Below are positions 1 through 5,342 of a stretch of DNA of 5,485 nt, in pieces (the first letter of the stretch is position 1; each line of letters starts with the position of its first letter). The notes beneath the pieces were generated by a model. It did no database searches and was not told the origin of the DNA. It saw only the letters and a program-made list of their open reading frames with translations. Source of the DNA: Candidatus Omnitrophota bacterium (lineage in GTDB: Bacteria; Omnitrophota; Koll11; Gygaellales; JAHJCI01); NCBI GenBank assembly GCA_030622705.1, contig JAUXFU010000068.1, positions 1 to 5,485 on the forward strand. The letters are read 5' to 3'. Position numbers and translations under genes: made by a program.

Positions 1-635
1 CAATAGAAGACCCGGTTGAGTATCAGTTAGGGGATATTACCCAAATTCAGGTGAATCCCAAGATTAAATTAACATTTGCTTCTGCCCTGCGCAGTGTTTT
101 ACGCCACGACCCGGATGTAATGATGGTAGGGGAGGTGCGTGATCCTGAGACCGCAGAACTGGCTATCCGCAGTTCATTAACCGGGCATCTGGTTTTTTCT
201 ACACTGCATACGAATGACGCGGCCTCTGGTGTGGCGCGGATGCTGGATATGGGTATTGAGCCGTATCTGGTAGCGTCTTCAATTGAGGTTTTAATTTCCC
301 AGCGGCTTGTGCGGATGATCTGTGGGCAGTGTAAGAGGCAGGTTCCGGTAAGTAGTTATCATATCGGCAGCTATAATCTTGGGGAGTTTGTATATGAAGG
401 TAAGGGTTGTGAGACATGCAGTTTTACGGGATTTTTCGGCCGCACAGTAATTTACGAGATACTTGTTATGAATGATGAGATCAGGAAGCTTGTTTTAGAT
501 AAGGTTTCATCAGGGCAGATACAGAAAAAGGCCCATGGTTTAGGGATGAAGACCTTAAGAGAAAGCGGGTTGGAGAAGGTAAAAGCGGGGATTACCACAT
601 TGGGTGAGGTTATGCGCGTGGTGGAGCTGGAATAA
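1..635 (+). CDS. gspE: Type II secretion / type IV pilus assembly ATPase GspE (PilB family), 3' part only
   Basis: This is the C-terminal part of the cytoplasmic hexameric ATPase that powers pseudopilus assembly. The gene enters from the left edge: the frame is open from base 3 and reads [20 protein letters not shown], the Asp-box region of the family, so the GTG at 51 is internal. Visible landmarks, numbered from the codon at base 3, are the Walker B stretch VMMVGEVRD (about 39-47) with its catalytic glutamate, the His box [17 protein letters not shown] (about 57-73), and a tetracysteine zinc motif CGQC...CETC with 25 residues between the pairs (107-139). The family C-terminus follows ([11 protein letters not shown], then [20 protein letters not shown]). 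About 210 residues are present; the N-terminal domains and Walker A lie upstream of the window. The zinc motif favours GspE/PilB over the retraction ATPase PilT. The gene is followed by gspF, its usual neighbour and partner. Confidence 0.96.
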   Translation, partial: IEDPVEYQLGDITQIQVNPKIKLTFASALRSVLRHDPDVMMVGEVRDPETAELAIRSSLTGHLVFSTLHTNDAASGVARMLDMGIEPYLVASSIEVLISQRLVRMICGQCKRQVPVSSYHIGSYNLGEFVYEGKGCETCSFTGFFGRTVIYEILVMNDEIRKLVLDKVSSGQIQKKAHGLGMKTLRESGLEKVKAGITTLGEVMRVVELE

Positions 636-640
636 AAGGA

Positions 641-696
641 TAGAAGGCTATTAGGATATTAGGGTCTGGAGATTGAGAAATTGGGAGATTGGGCAG
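641..696 (+). repeat. Degenerate 8-base tandem repeat in the gspE-gspF gap
   Basis: In a fixed 8-base phase from 641 this purine-rich stretch reads as seven related units: TAGAAGGC, TATTAGGA, TATTAGGG, TCTGGAGA, TTGAGAAA, TTGGGAGA, TTGGGCAG. It fills most of the gap between the gspE stop and the preferred gspF start. The TTG at 689, the longest possible start for gspF, lies inside the last unit, which is one reason to prefer the ATG at 716. No promoter or terminator is recognisable here. Confidence 0.6.
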
Positions 697-715
697 TGCC
701 AAACTAATTAATAGA

Positions 716-1924
716 ATGTTATATCGGTATCAGGCAAAAAGGGGGCCTCGGGAGAGAGTTGAGGGTAGGTTGGAGGCGGTAAGCGAGGAAGAGGCACTCA
801 ATCTTCTGGTAAAACAGGGATTGTTTCCAATAAGGGTTGAGGAACAAAGGCCTGCTGTTTCAAAAAGCAAGCGTATTGCTTCAAGATTTCGCCGGCGCAT
901 TAGCCTGGCGCATTTAGTTGATTTTAGCCGCCAGGTTAATAATTTACTCTGCGCTCATATAGAGCTTTTAAGAGTTCTCTATATTCTCAACGAGCAAACA
1001 GATAATCGGAACTTACGTCTGGTAATTTCTCAACTCTACAATCAGGTTAAAGAAGGCAAAAATCTTTCTGACGCCATGGAATCCTTCCCTCAGGTTTTTT
1101 CCCCTATTTATATAAGTTTGATTAGGGCGGGTGAGGCAAGCGGCCGGCTTGATTTGAGTTTTGAGCGTCTAACTTTTTTTTTAGAACAAAAACAGGATTT
1201 ACGCCGCAAGGTTAATTCCAGCCTTGCATATCCGGCAATGATGGTTTTAGTAGGCGCTGGAACAATGGTTGTTTTGATTACGTTTGTCATTCCCCGGCTT
1301 TCCTTTTTATTTACTGACTTAGGTCAGAACCTGCCTTTGATTACAAGAATTTTACTTTCCGTTTCCTCCCTTTTTAGTCAACTCTGGTTCTGGCTGGTTC
1401 TGGCAGCGGCGGTGATAATCCTGGGGGTTTACCAGCGATTTTCTCATCATAAGATTTCTTTTCAGGCCATCGGGAAGACCATCCCCTTCTTTCGCAAAAC
1501 CATACAGCTTGAGTCAATTACCCATTTTTCTTATTCTTTTGGAATGTTGCTCTCAAGCGGTATTTCTGTTTTGGAGGCGCTAAACATCAGCAGGCTGAGT
1601 TTAGCCGATACCCGTTTATCTGCCGAGGTAGGGCTGTTGAGGAGCCGGGTGACTCAGGGTAGTTCTTTGGCGCAGGCAAGTAAATGTCTGGTGTCATTTC
1701 CGAAATTGTTTTCCCGGATGTTAGTAATTGGAGAGGAATCGGGATTATTGTCTGAGGTAATGAATACAACCACGAATGTTTTAATGAAAGATTTAGATTT
1801 GCGTCTTAAGACGCTTTCTTCTTTAGTTGAACCAACAATTATTCTTGTAGTCGGTTTAACTTTAGGTATAATGATTATTGCTATGCTTTTGCCGATACTT
1901 CAAATGAGCGGGATGTCTGTTTAG
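716..1924 (+). CDS. gspF: Type II secretion inner-membrane platform protein GspF (PilC family)
   Basis: This is the polytopic membrane protein at the base of the pseudopilus, which contacts the GspE ATPase and is thought to transmit its motion to pilin subunits. The N-terminus MLYRYQAKRGPRERVEGRLEA matches the usual GspF opening (aromatic-x-Y-x-A-x..., then V-x-G-x-x-x-A). Two copies of the T2SSF domain follow, roughly residues 64-187 and 269-391. Hydrophobic segments lie at about 173-193 (after the SLAYPAMM signature), 223-240 and 374-395 (SLVEPTIILVVGLTLGIMII). The 402-residue length is typical. I chose ATG 716 because the family match begins exactly there; an in-frame TTG at 689 would add nine residues but lies in an intergenic repeat. 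Neither start has a convincing Shine-Dalgarno sequence. It lies 80 bases after gspE and is probably co-transcribed with it. Confidence 0.95.
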   Translation: MLYRYQAKRGPRERVEGRLEAVSEEEALNLLVKQGLFPIRVEEQRPAVSKSKRIASRFRRRISLAHLVDFSRQVNNLLCAHIELLRVLYILNEQTDNRNLRLVISQLYNQVKEGKNLSDAMESFPQVFSPIYISLIRAGEASGRLDLSFERLTFFLEQKQDLRRKVNSSLAYPAMMVLVGAGTMVVLITFVIPRLSFLFTDLGQNLPLITRILLSVSSLFSQLWFWLVLAAAVIILGVYQRFSHHKISFQAIGKTIPFFRKTIQLESITHFSYSFGMLLSSGISVLEALNISRLSLADTRLSAEVGLLRSRVTQGSSLAQASKCLVSFPKLFSRMLVIGEESGLLSEVMNTTTNVLMKDLDLRLKTLSSLVEPTIILVVGLTLGIMIIAMLLPILQMSGMSV

Positions 1925-1925
1925 T

Positions 1926-1978
1926 TCGTTAATTCGTTACTCTCGTTAGGCTCGTTATTCCCGTTACTTTCGTTGGGT
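1926..1978 (+). repeat. 9-base tandem repeat array, consensus TCGTTANNN (left part)
   Basis: Directly after the gspF stop there are six phased units: TCGTTAAT (one base short), TCGTTACTC, TCGTTAGGC, TCGTTATTC, CCGTTACTT and TCGTTGGGT. Similar units reappear at 2364-2390 and, after a MITE-like insertion, at about 2619 onward, so this looks like the left part of an array broken up by later insertions. It has no coding potential that I can recognise. Confidence 0.7.
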
Positions 1979-2002
1979 GGTTAATAAATAGAACTTACAG
2001 AA

Positions 2003-2170
2003 CTTATGCTCCGGGAATTTGTTTGCCGCACGAATCTTTTTGCCCTCTTTTTGGACCCCGCTCCTTCTGCAAGATAATGTAGGATTTAAGTAAGAAGGGG
2101 CGGGGCCCTAAAAAGACAAGAGTGCCAAAAAGATTCTAATTGTGCAGCAAACAAATTTCCTGCGCATAAG
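2003..2170. mobile_element. Long imperfect inverted repeat, possible MITE-like or large hairpin element
   Basis: The two ends are inverted copies: 2003-2031 matches the reverse complement of 2142-2170 at 25 of 29 positions (both ends read CTTATGC inward, with a shared AATTTGTTTGC core). The complementarity continues inward with small gaps. An inner GC-rich stem pairs 2053-2068 with 2093-2108 at 14 of 16 positions, closing a loop of about 24 bases. The whole unit would fold into one long hairpin. No open frame of note and no transposase are present, and I could not find a clear target-site duplication. It could be a non-autonomous transposable element, a dispersed repeat, or a structure that slows or ends transcription after gspF. 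There is no T-run after the stem, so a standard intrinsic terminator is not supported. Confidence 0.65.
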
Positions 2171-2219
2171 ATGGAAGTTAACTATACATAAGCCGTTGAT
2201 ATATTGTTATAATAAAGGG

Positions 2220-2277
2220 TTAACATCGTCATCCTGCGGCTTGTTAACATCGTCATCCTGCGGCTTGACCGCAGGAT
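2220..2277. repeat. REP-like palindrome with a perfect 24-base tandem duplication
   Basis: A 24-base unit (2220-2243, beginning TTAACATCGTC and ending GCGGCTTG) is repeated exactly and immediately at 2244-2267. The second copy continues into the other half of a palindrome: ATCCTGCGG at 2255-2263 and CCGCAGGAT at 2269-2277 form a perfect 9-base stem around a 5-base loop. The first copy has only the left half-stem. Palindromes of this CATCCTGCGG...CCGCAGGATCC style occur as dispersed intergenic repeats in several unrelated bacterial groups; placing this copy in such a family is inference. Confidence 0.7.
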
Positions 2278-2334
2278 CCAGAAAACAGATGCTTCTATGA
2301 CAGAAAACTTATTCCTTTTAAAGAATTACTAATT

Positions 2335-2363
2335 GTGCTGCAAACAAATTCTCTACGCATAGG
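2335..2363. repeat. Solo extra copy of the right end of the 2003-2170 inverted-repeat element
   Basis: This stretch matches 2142-2170 in direct orientation at 24 of 29 positions (GTGC-x-GCAAACAAATT core, ending CGCAT). The similarity extends a little to the left, since CTAATT precedes both copies. It is therefore also an inverted partner of the left end at 2003-2031. It may be a leftover end from a longer element spanning 2003-2363, or a decayed second insertion. The bases between it and the first copy hold the REP-like palindrome. Confidence 0.6.
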
Positions 2364-2390
2364 TTGTTATTTTCGTTAGTTCCATTACTC
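2364..2390 (+). repeat. 9-base tandem repeat array (continuation of the TCGTTANNN array)
   Basis: Three phased 9-base units, TTGTTATTT, TCGTTAGTT and CCATTACTC, resemble the array that starts at 1926. They end exactly where the MITE-like element begins. Across that element the phase resumes: joining 2390 to a single TA and then to 2621 gives a further unit TAGTTAGGG, close to TCGTTAGGC in the left array. Confidence 0.55.
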
Positions 2391-2620
2391 TAGTGCACTG
2401 TCAAATAAATTTTTATAGGTTGCACAGTGCGCTAAAGGGGGCGTGGGGGAGATCGTCCCCCACGTTTGGGGGGTGCTCAGCGACCCCGCACCTTTCTACT
2501 GCGCAGGGACGCTTCGTAGCAAAAAGGTGCGGGGGAAGCGCCGAAGGGGGGCTTGCCCCCCTAGCGGAAGTGGGCTGGCAACTCCGTTATGCTACTAAGA
2601 ATTAAGTCGACAGCGCACTA
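2391..2620. mobile_element. MITE-like element with TA-bounded terminal inverted repeats
   Basis: The left end TAGTGCACTGTC and the reverse complement of the right end, TAGTGCGCTGTC, match at 11 of 12 positions; similarity continues through about 25 bases (20 of 25). Each end carries an outer TA, so the element can be read as GTGC...GCAC inserted at a TA dinucleotide and flanked by its duplication, the habit of the IS630/Tc1-mariner superfamily. It is about 230 bases long and carries no transposase. Its only open frame (2393-2605) gives a low-complexity peptide that I do not accept as a gene. A subterminal inverted copy of the left end lies at 2423-2434 (10 of 12). The interior is visibly GC-richer than the flanking genes. 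It ends 18 bases before the gspL ATG. The family assignment is inference. Confidence 0.7.
2442..2561. repeat. Three strong GC-rich hairpins inside the MITE-like element
   Basis: Three perfect stems follow one another. The first pairs 2442-2450 with 2456-2464 (CGTGGGGGA against TCCCCCACG, 5-base loop). The second pairs 2484-2494 with 2524-2534 (CCCCGCACCTT against AAGGTGCGGGG, enclosing 29 bases). The third pairs 2546-2551 with 2556-2561 (GGGGGG against CCCCCC, 4-base loop). None is followed by a T-run, so they do not look like intrinsic terminators. They could fold in RNA read through from gspF or form cruciforms; no function can be assigned. Confidence 0.65.
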
Positions 2621-2623
2621 GTT

Positions 2624-2629
2624 AGGGTG
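2624..2629 (+). promoter_or_regulatory. Candidate ribosome binding site for gspL
   Basis: AGGGTG lies nine bases before the ATG at 2639 and supports that start over the in-frame GTG at 2627 and TTG at 2630. It lies just outside the right end of the MITE-like element, so the insertion left the ribosome binding site intact. Confidence 0.4.
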
Positions 2630-2638
2630 TTGAGAAAT

Positions 2639-4039
2639 ATGAGAATACGATTACCATTAATAAGGGCGCAGGAAAAGGTCGTTGTTGAAATTAACAGTTA
2701 TTATTTAAAGATGGCCTTTTTTAAAGGGGCAAAGCTTCAGTGGTGGGAATACCGTCCGGTAGAGAAGCTAAGCGATAGGGATATCTCCAGGATGATTAAG
2801 CAGATATTTGAGACAAGAGGGGTTAAGCCTGTGAGGGGGATTTTTGTTCTTTCGCGTGACCTGCTAAAGGTCGGAATACTGCATTTGCCTTCGGTTAACG
2901 AGCAGGAAATTACCTCTATGGTTGGCATTAATGCCCTGCGGCAGGTACCGTATCATAAGGATGAGATTGTTTTAGGCTGGCGCGTCACTTCTACGGAGGG
3001 TGGCTATAGCGATGTGCTTTTAGCAATTTGCCAAAAGAATCTGATTAGGCGTTATATTGTTATTTTGGAGACCGCGGGCCTGAGTATTGAGGATATCCGG
3101 ATGGTTTCTGAGGGTAGTCTCTCCTGGCTGCTGGGACAGCAGAAGCCTGTTGACGTAGGGCAGGCAGGATTTATCTTAGATATTCATAAATACTACAGTG
3201 ACTTGATCGCTTTTAAGGGGGAGAATTTATTTGATAGCTGTCTGATTTCTCAGGGGGCAGATTTTTTAGCAAAGGGCAAGGAGAATATCGAACATTTTAT
3301 TAATGAATTTAAACAGACAAGAGAGATGCTGCCTGAGGGGCTGTTAGAGAAATGTCCAAATTCTCTTTTTATTACGGGGGTAGGTGCGAGATTCCCTCAG
3401 CTAAAGGAATCTCTAGTAAGAGAGTTTAACCTTGAGGTGTCAAGGAGGGATCCCGGGCGGGATTTTCCTACTGATGCTTCTTTTACGGGTTTGCTGGGTA
3501 TTGGGCAAAAATCTTTAATTAGGACAATAGTATTTGATGTTCCGGAAATTAAGGTAAAGAAGCTTTGGCGGAGGAAATTAAGACAGTTGATTTTATTAGG
3601 GGCCTTTTTGGCTTATGTTATAGTTATAAGCCTTGTAATTTTAGGATTTAAGATTTATGAATCTCAGGAGGAGCTGTTAAGGCTTCAGTCGGATTACAGC
3701 CGGTATGCCAACGATGCAGAGGAATTGTCTTTTTTGATGCAGAAGATCAGGATAATCTGCGATATAAAATCTCCCCAAAAGGGGTTAGCTTATCTTCTAT
3801 ATACAGTCTCAGAGGTTTTGCCTTCCGGCTGCCGCGTGGTAAGCATTAATTTTCAAAAGAAATCACGATTGGTAATTAAGGGAGAGGCGCAGGCAGTTTC
3901 ACTGGTGTTCGATTTTATTTCTTTACTGGAAGAAACAGAGGTATTTATTAATGTGAAGACTACTTATACCCGGAAGATGAAGGGTAAGGCATCTGCGACC
4001 AAGGGCAGTGAATTTGAGATTGTTTGTTCGCTAAAATAG
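2639..4039 (+). CDS. gspL: GspL-type platform protein: PilM-like actin fold joined to a PilN-like membrane part
   Basis: This protein is likely the bitopic link between the GspE ATPase and the periplasmic side of the assembly platform. Numbering from ATG 2639 (466 residues), about 10-295 resemble the cytoplasmic actin-like PilM/GspL domain: a first strand VVVEINSYYLKMAFF, the central LHLPSVNEQEI region, a second strand GFILDIHKYYSDLIAF, and the late nucleotide-site-like turn LFITGVGARFPQL. A basic stretch (KKLWRRKLRQ) then precedes one membrane helix at about 316-338. A short coiled region and a ferredoxin-like PilN-type domain follow (LPSGCRVVSINFQKKSRLVIKG ending EFEIVCSLK). The usual phosphate-binding DIGS-type motif is degenerate (EINS), so ATP binding is doubtful, as in GspL. 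In type IV pilus systems PilM and PilN are usually separate; here they form one chain. The start was chosen for its ATG and AGGGTG site. Confidence 0.85.
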   Translation: MRIRLPLIRAQEKVVVEINSYYLKMAFFKGAKLQWWEYRPVEKLSDRDISRMIKQIFETRGVKPVRGIFVLSRDLLKVGILHLPSVNEQEITSMVGINALRQVPYHKDEIVLGWRVTSTEGGYSDVLLAICQKNLIRRYIVILETAGLSIEDIRMVSEGSLSWLLGQQKPVDVGQAGFILDIHKYYSDLIAFKGENLFDSCLISQGADFLAKGKENIEHFINEFKQTREMLPEGLLEKCPNSLFITGVGARFPQLKESLVREFNLEVSRRDPGRDFPTDASFTGLLGIGQKSLIRTIVFDVPEIKVKKLWRRKLRQLILLGAFLAYVIVISLVILGFKIYESQEELLRLQSDYSRYANDAEELSFLMQKIRIICDIKSPQKGLAYLLYTVSEVLPSGCRVVSINFQKKSRLVIKGEAQAVSLVFDFISLLEETEVFINVKTTYTRKMKGKASATKGSEFEIVCSLK

Positions 4040-4043
4040 TGAG

Positions 4044-4598
4044 ATGAATCTAAACGGCATTTTAAAGAAATTTCCGTCGGTAAGGGTATCAAAGCGGGAG
4101 TATTATCTTTTTTACGGCGTGGTTATTCTTGTAATATGTTTTTGCATGGAGCGGTTTGTTTTTTATAACATATTCTCGCAGTTGAATCTTCTTGATAGAA
4201 AGGTAGCAATGCTTAGTGTAAATTATCGGAAGGCAAAGACCTTAGTTGCCAATAAAGAAATAATTATGAAAGCGGCAACAGTTTATAAGGATTATTTAGA
4301 ATCGCCTCTTAGCGCTCAACAGAATCCTTTATCAAATATTCTAAGTCATATCGAATCTTTAGCGCGTAAAAACGGCGGTATTCTTATTGATATGAAGCCC
4401 GGGAAGGGCGTGGTTAAAATTTCTACTCATAAAGTCTATACAATAGAGATTGGTTTACTAGGAAGCCTTGTCCAGGTTACTAACTTTATTGCGGATCTCC
4501 AGAAGGACGATATTCTTATGGAAATAGACATGGCGACTTTCACGCTAAAAGAGGAATTACTTCAGTTGGAGGCGAGATTATCAGTTATTGTGTTTTGA
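4044..4598 (+). CDS. gspM: GspM/PilO-like inner-membrane platform protein
   Basis: This is probably the partner of the GspL-type protein in the inner-membrane platform; GspL-GspM and PilN-PilO pair through their periplasmic domains. The 184 residues show the expected plan. A short basic cytoplasmic N-terminus (1-18) is followed by a membrane helix at about 20-42 (YYLFYGVVILVICFCMERFVF), a helical, probably coiled-coil linker at about 45-90, and a compact C-terminal domain at about 95-184 with the PilO-like pattern NILSHIESLARKNGG...YTIEIGLLGSLVQVTNFIADLQ. The length is normal for GspM/PilO. The ATG lies four bases after the gspL stop with no strong Shine-Dalgarno sequence, which suggests translational coupling. 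Sequence identity within this family is low, so the call rests on topology, the C-terminal pattern and position; PilO is an equally good name. Confidence 0.8.
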   Translation: MNLNGILKKFPSVRVSKREYYLFYGVVILVICFCMERFVFYNIFSQLNLLDRKVAMLSVNYRKAKTLVANKEIIMKAATVYKDYLESPLSAQQNPLSNILSHIESLARKNGGILIDMKPGKGVVKISTHKVYTIEIGLLGSLVQVTNFIADLQKDDILMEIDMATFTLKEELLQLEARLSVIVF

Positions 4599-4651
4599 TT
4601 ATGCAGGGGGAGTTAGACAAGAAAGCAGCGAGTAGAAAGATAGTTTTTAAA

Positions 4652-4705
4652 TTACAATATACAAATCACAAACAAATTACAATTCCAAATAACCAAAATC
4701 ACAAA
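4652..4705 (+). repeat. Degenerate 7-8-base A-rich repeat in the gspM-gspG gap
   Basis: CAA triplets recur about every 7-8 bases: TTACAAT, ATACAAA, TCACAAA, then TTACAAT again, TCCAAAT, AACCAAAA, and TCACAAA again. It lies in the 170-base gap between gspM and gspG (4599-4768). The rest of that gap holds a purine-rich ACAGAGAACAGAATGAGAA-type stretch (about 4722-4740) and the gspG ribosome binding site. I see no convincing promoter or terminator. Confidence 0.55.
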
Positions 4706-4758
4706 CCCGAATAGAATTAACCACAGAGAACAGAATGAGAATTATACAAAGAGAAAAC

Positions 4759-4763
4759 AGGAG
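4759..4763 (+). promoter_or_regulatory. Strong ribosome binding site of gspG
   Basis: AGGAG lies five bases before the ATG at 4769, the first of three consecutive ATG codons (4769, 4772, 4775); spacing to the second would be eight. This is the best Shine-Dalgarno sequence in the window, in keeping with the major pseudopilin being needed in excess over the platform proteins. Confidence 0.75.
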
Positions 4764-4768
4764 AGTGA

Positions 4769-5227
4769 ATGATGATGAAGAGACTTAAGCTTATCTTTAC
4801 TCCGTTAGAGAAAGTTTATCCCGTTAAAGAACGAGGTTCTCTAACGGGTTTTACCTTAATTGAGTTAATGTTAGTGGTGGTGATTATCGGTATTCTGGCG
4901 GCAATGGTTGTACCGCGGTTAGGGGGCAGGTCTGAGCAGGCACGTATTGCTGCTGCCCAGGCAGATATCGATGCAAATATCTCCTTAGCATTGGATTTAT
5001 ACGAGATGGATAACGGGATGTATCCTGCATCTCTGGATGGTTTGACTACTAAGCCAGGAGATGCGGCGAATTGGAAGGGGCCGTACCTGAAAAAGAAACC
5101 GCTTGACCCGTGGAGCAAAGAATATGTTTATCAGAGGTCAGGTGTGCATAATCCTCACAGTTATGATCTTTATTCCCTTGGCCGGGATGGGCAATCCGGC
5201 ACGACTGATGATGTTACGAATTGGTAA
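4769..5227 (+). CDS. gspG: Major pseudopilin GspG precursor
   Basis: This is the main subunit of the type II secretion pseudopilus, made as an inner-membrane precursor and processed by prepilin peptidase. The 152 residues include a long leader (1-27), a cleavage site G27/F28 and the mature start FTLIELMLVVVIIGILAAMVVP, with Glu at mature position 5. The first part of the N-terminal helix forms the membrane segment. The C-terminal domain has the GspG hallmarks: a YPASLDGL stretch, then GPYLKK with PLDPW, and an ending YDLYSLGRDGQSGTTDDVTNW that matches the family's calcium-binding loop. The leader is longer than most GspG leaders because residues about 11-27 (TPLEKVYPVKERGSLTG) are encoded by a palindromic repeat (4802-4848). 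The start is fixed by AGGAG at 4759, although the second or third ATG is possible. Confidence 0.95.
   Translation: MMMKRLKLIFTPLEKVYPVKERGSLTGFTLIELMLVVVIIGILAAMVVPRLGGRSEQARIAAAQADIDANISLALDLYEMDNGMYPASLDGLTTKPGDAANWKGPYLKKKPLDPWSKEYVYQRSGVHNPHSYDLYSLGRDGQSGTTDDVTNW
4802..4848. repeat. Palindromic repeat embedded in the gspG leader sequence
   Basis: The motif CCGTTAGAGAA at 4802-4812 has a perfect inverted partner TTCTCTAACGG at 4837-4847. A second, nearly identical direct copy, CCCGTTAAAGAA at 4820-4831, pairs with TTCTCTAACGGG at 4837-4848 with one mismatch around a 5-base loop. The element is read in frame as part of the GspG leader peptide, which is removed on maturation. This resembles the way small palindromic elements sit inside genes in Rickettsia (RPE), but kinship with those is not implied. 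Confidence 0.7.
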
Positions 5228-5249
5228 ACGCAGGAAAGACAGTCAGAGA

Positions 5250-5342
5250 TGCTCGATGCTTGCCGCCTCTGGCGGCACCCCGCCTTTTGGCGGTGGCGTT
5301 GCTCGATGCTCGTTGCTCGATGCGAGAGTGGGGTATCGAGCA
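5250..5342. repeat. TGCTCGAT repeats and GC-rich hairpins upstream of the second prepilin
   Basis: TGCTCGAT occurs three times in direct orientation (5250-5257, 5300-5307, 5314-5321) and once inverted (ATCGAGCA at 5335-5342), the last two forming an 8-base stem. Between the first and second copies are two perfect hairpins: TGCCGCC/GGCGGCA at 5261-5277 with a 3-base loop, and CCGCC/GGCGG at 5280-5293 with a TTTT loop. Neither hairpin is followed by a T-run. The prepilin frame is open across the whole cluster, so part or all of it may be translated as leader peptide. Confidence 0.65.

Noticed and set aside
689..715. Nine-residue N-terminal extension of GspF from TTG 689
   Set aside because: The TTG lies in the last unit of an 8-base repeat, and GspF family similarity begins exactly at ATG 716.
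2003..2170. Intrinsic terminator after gspF
   Set aside because: The stem is long enough, but no T-run follows either the inner or outer arm, and the structure is part of an element whose end is repeated at 2335-2363.
2196..2213. TTGATA and TATAAT motifs resembling a sigma-70 promoter
   Set aside because: The two hexamers are only about six bases apart, far from the 16-18 required, and no -35 box lies at proper distance from TATAAT in this AT-rich stretch.
1926..2390. CRISPR array
   Set aside because: The repeats are short, degenerate and adjacent with no unique spacers of constant length; no cas gene is present.
2393..2605. 70-codon open frame starting MHCQINFYRLHSALKGAWG
   Set aside because: It lies wholly inside the MITE-like element, runs through three GC-rich hairpins, starts in the terminal inverted repeat and has a low-complexity Gly/Ala/Pro-rich composition. 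It is best explained as chance coding of the repeat.
4601..4714. 37-codon open frame MQGELDKKAASRKIVFKLQYTN... two bases after the gspM stop
   Set aside because: Its second half is the A-rich 7-8-base repeat, it lacks a clear ribosome binding site of its own and it resembles no family I know. A truncated leftover gene is possible but not supported.
4816..5118. 100-codon minus-strand open frame opposite gspG
   Set aside because: It is antisense to a clear pseudopilin gene with conserved motifs and has no recognisable family features.
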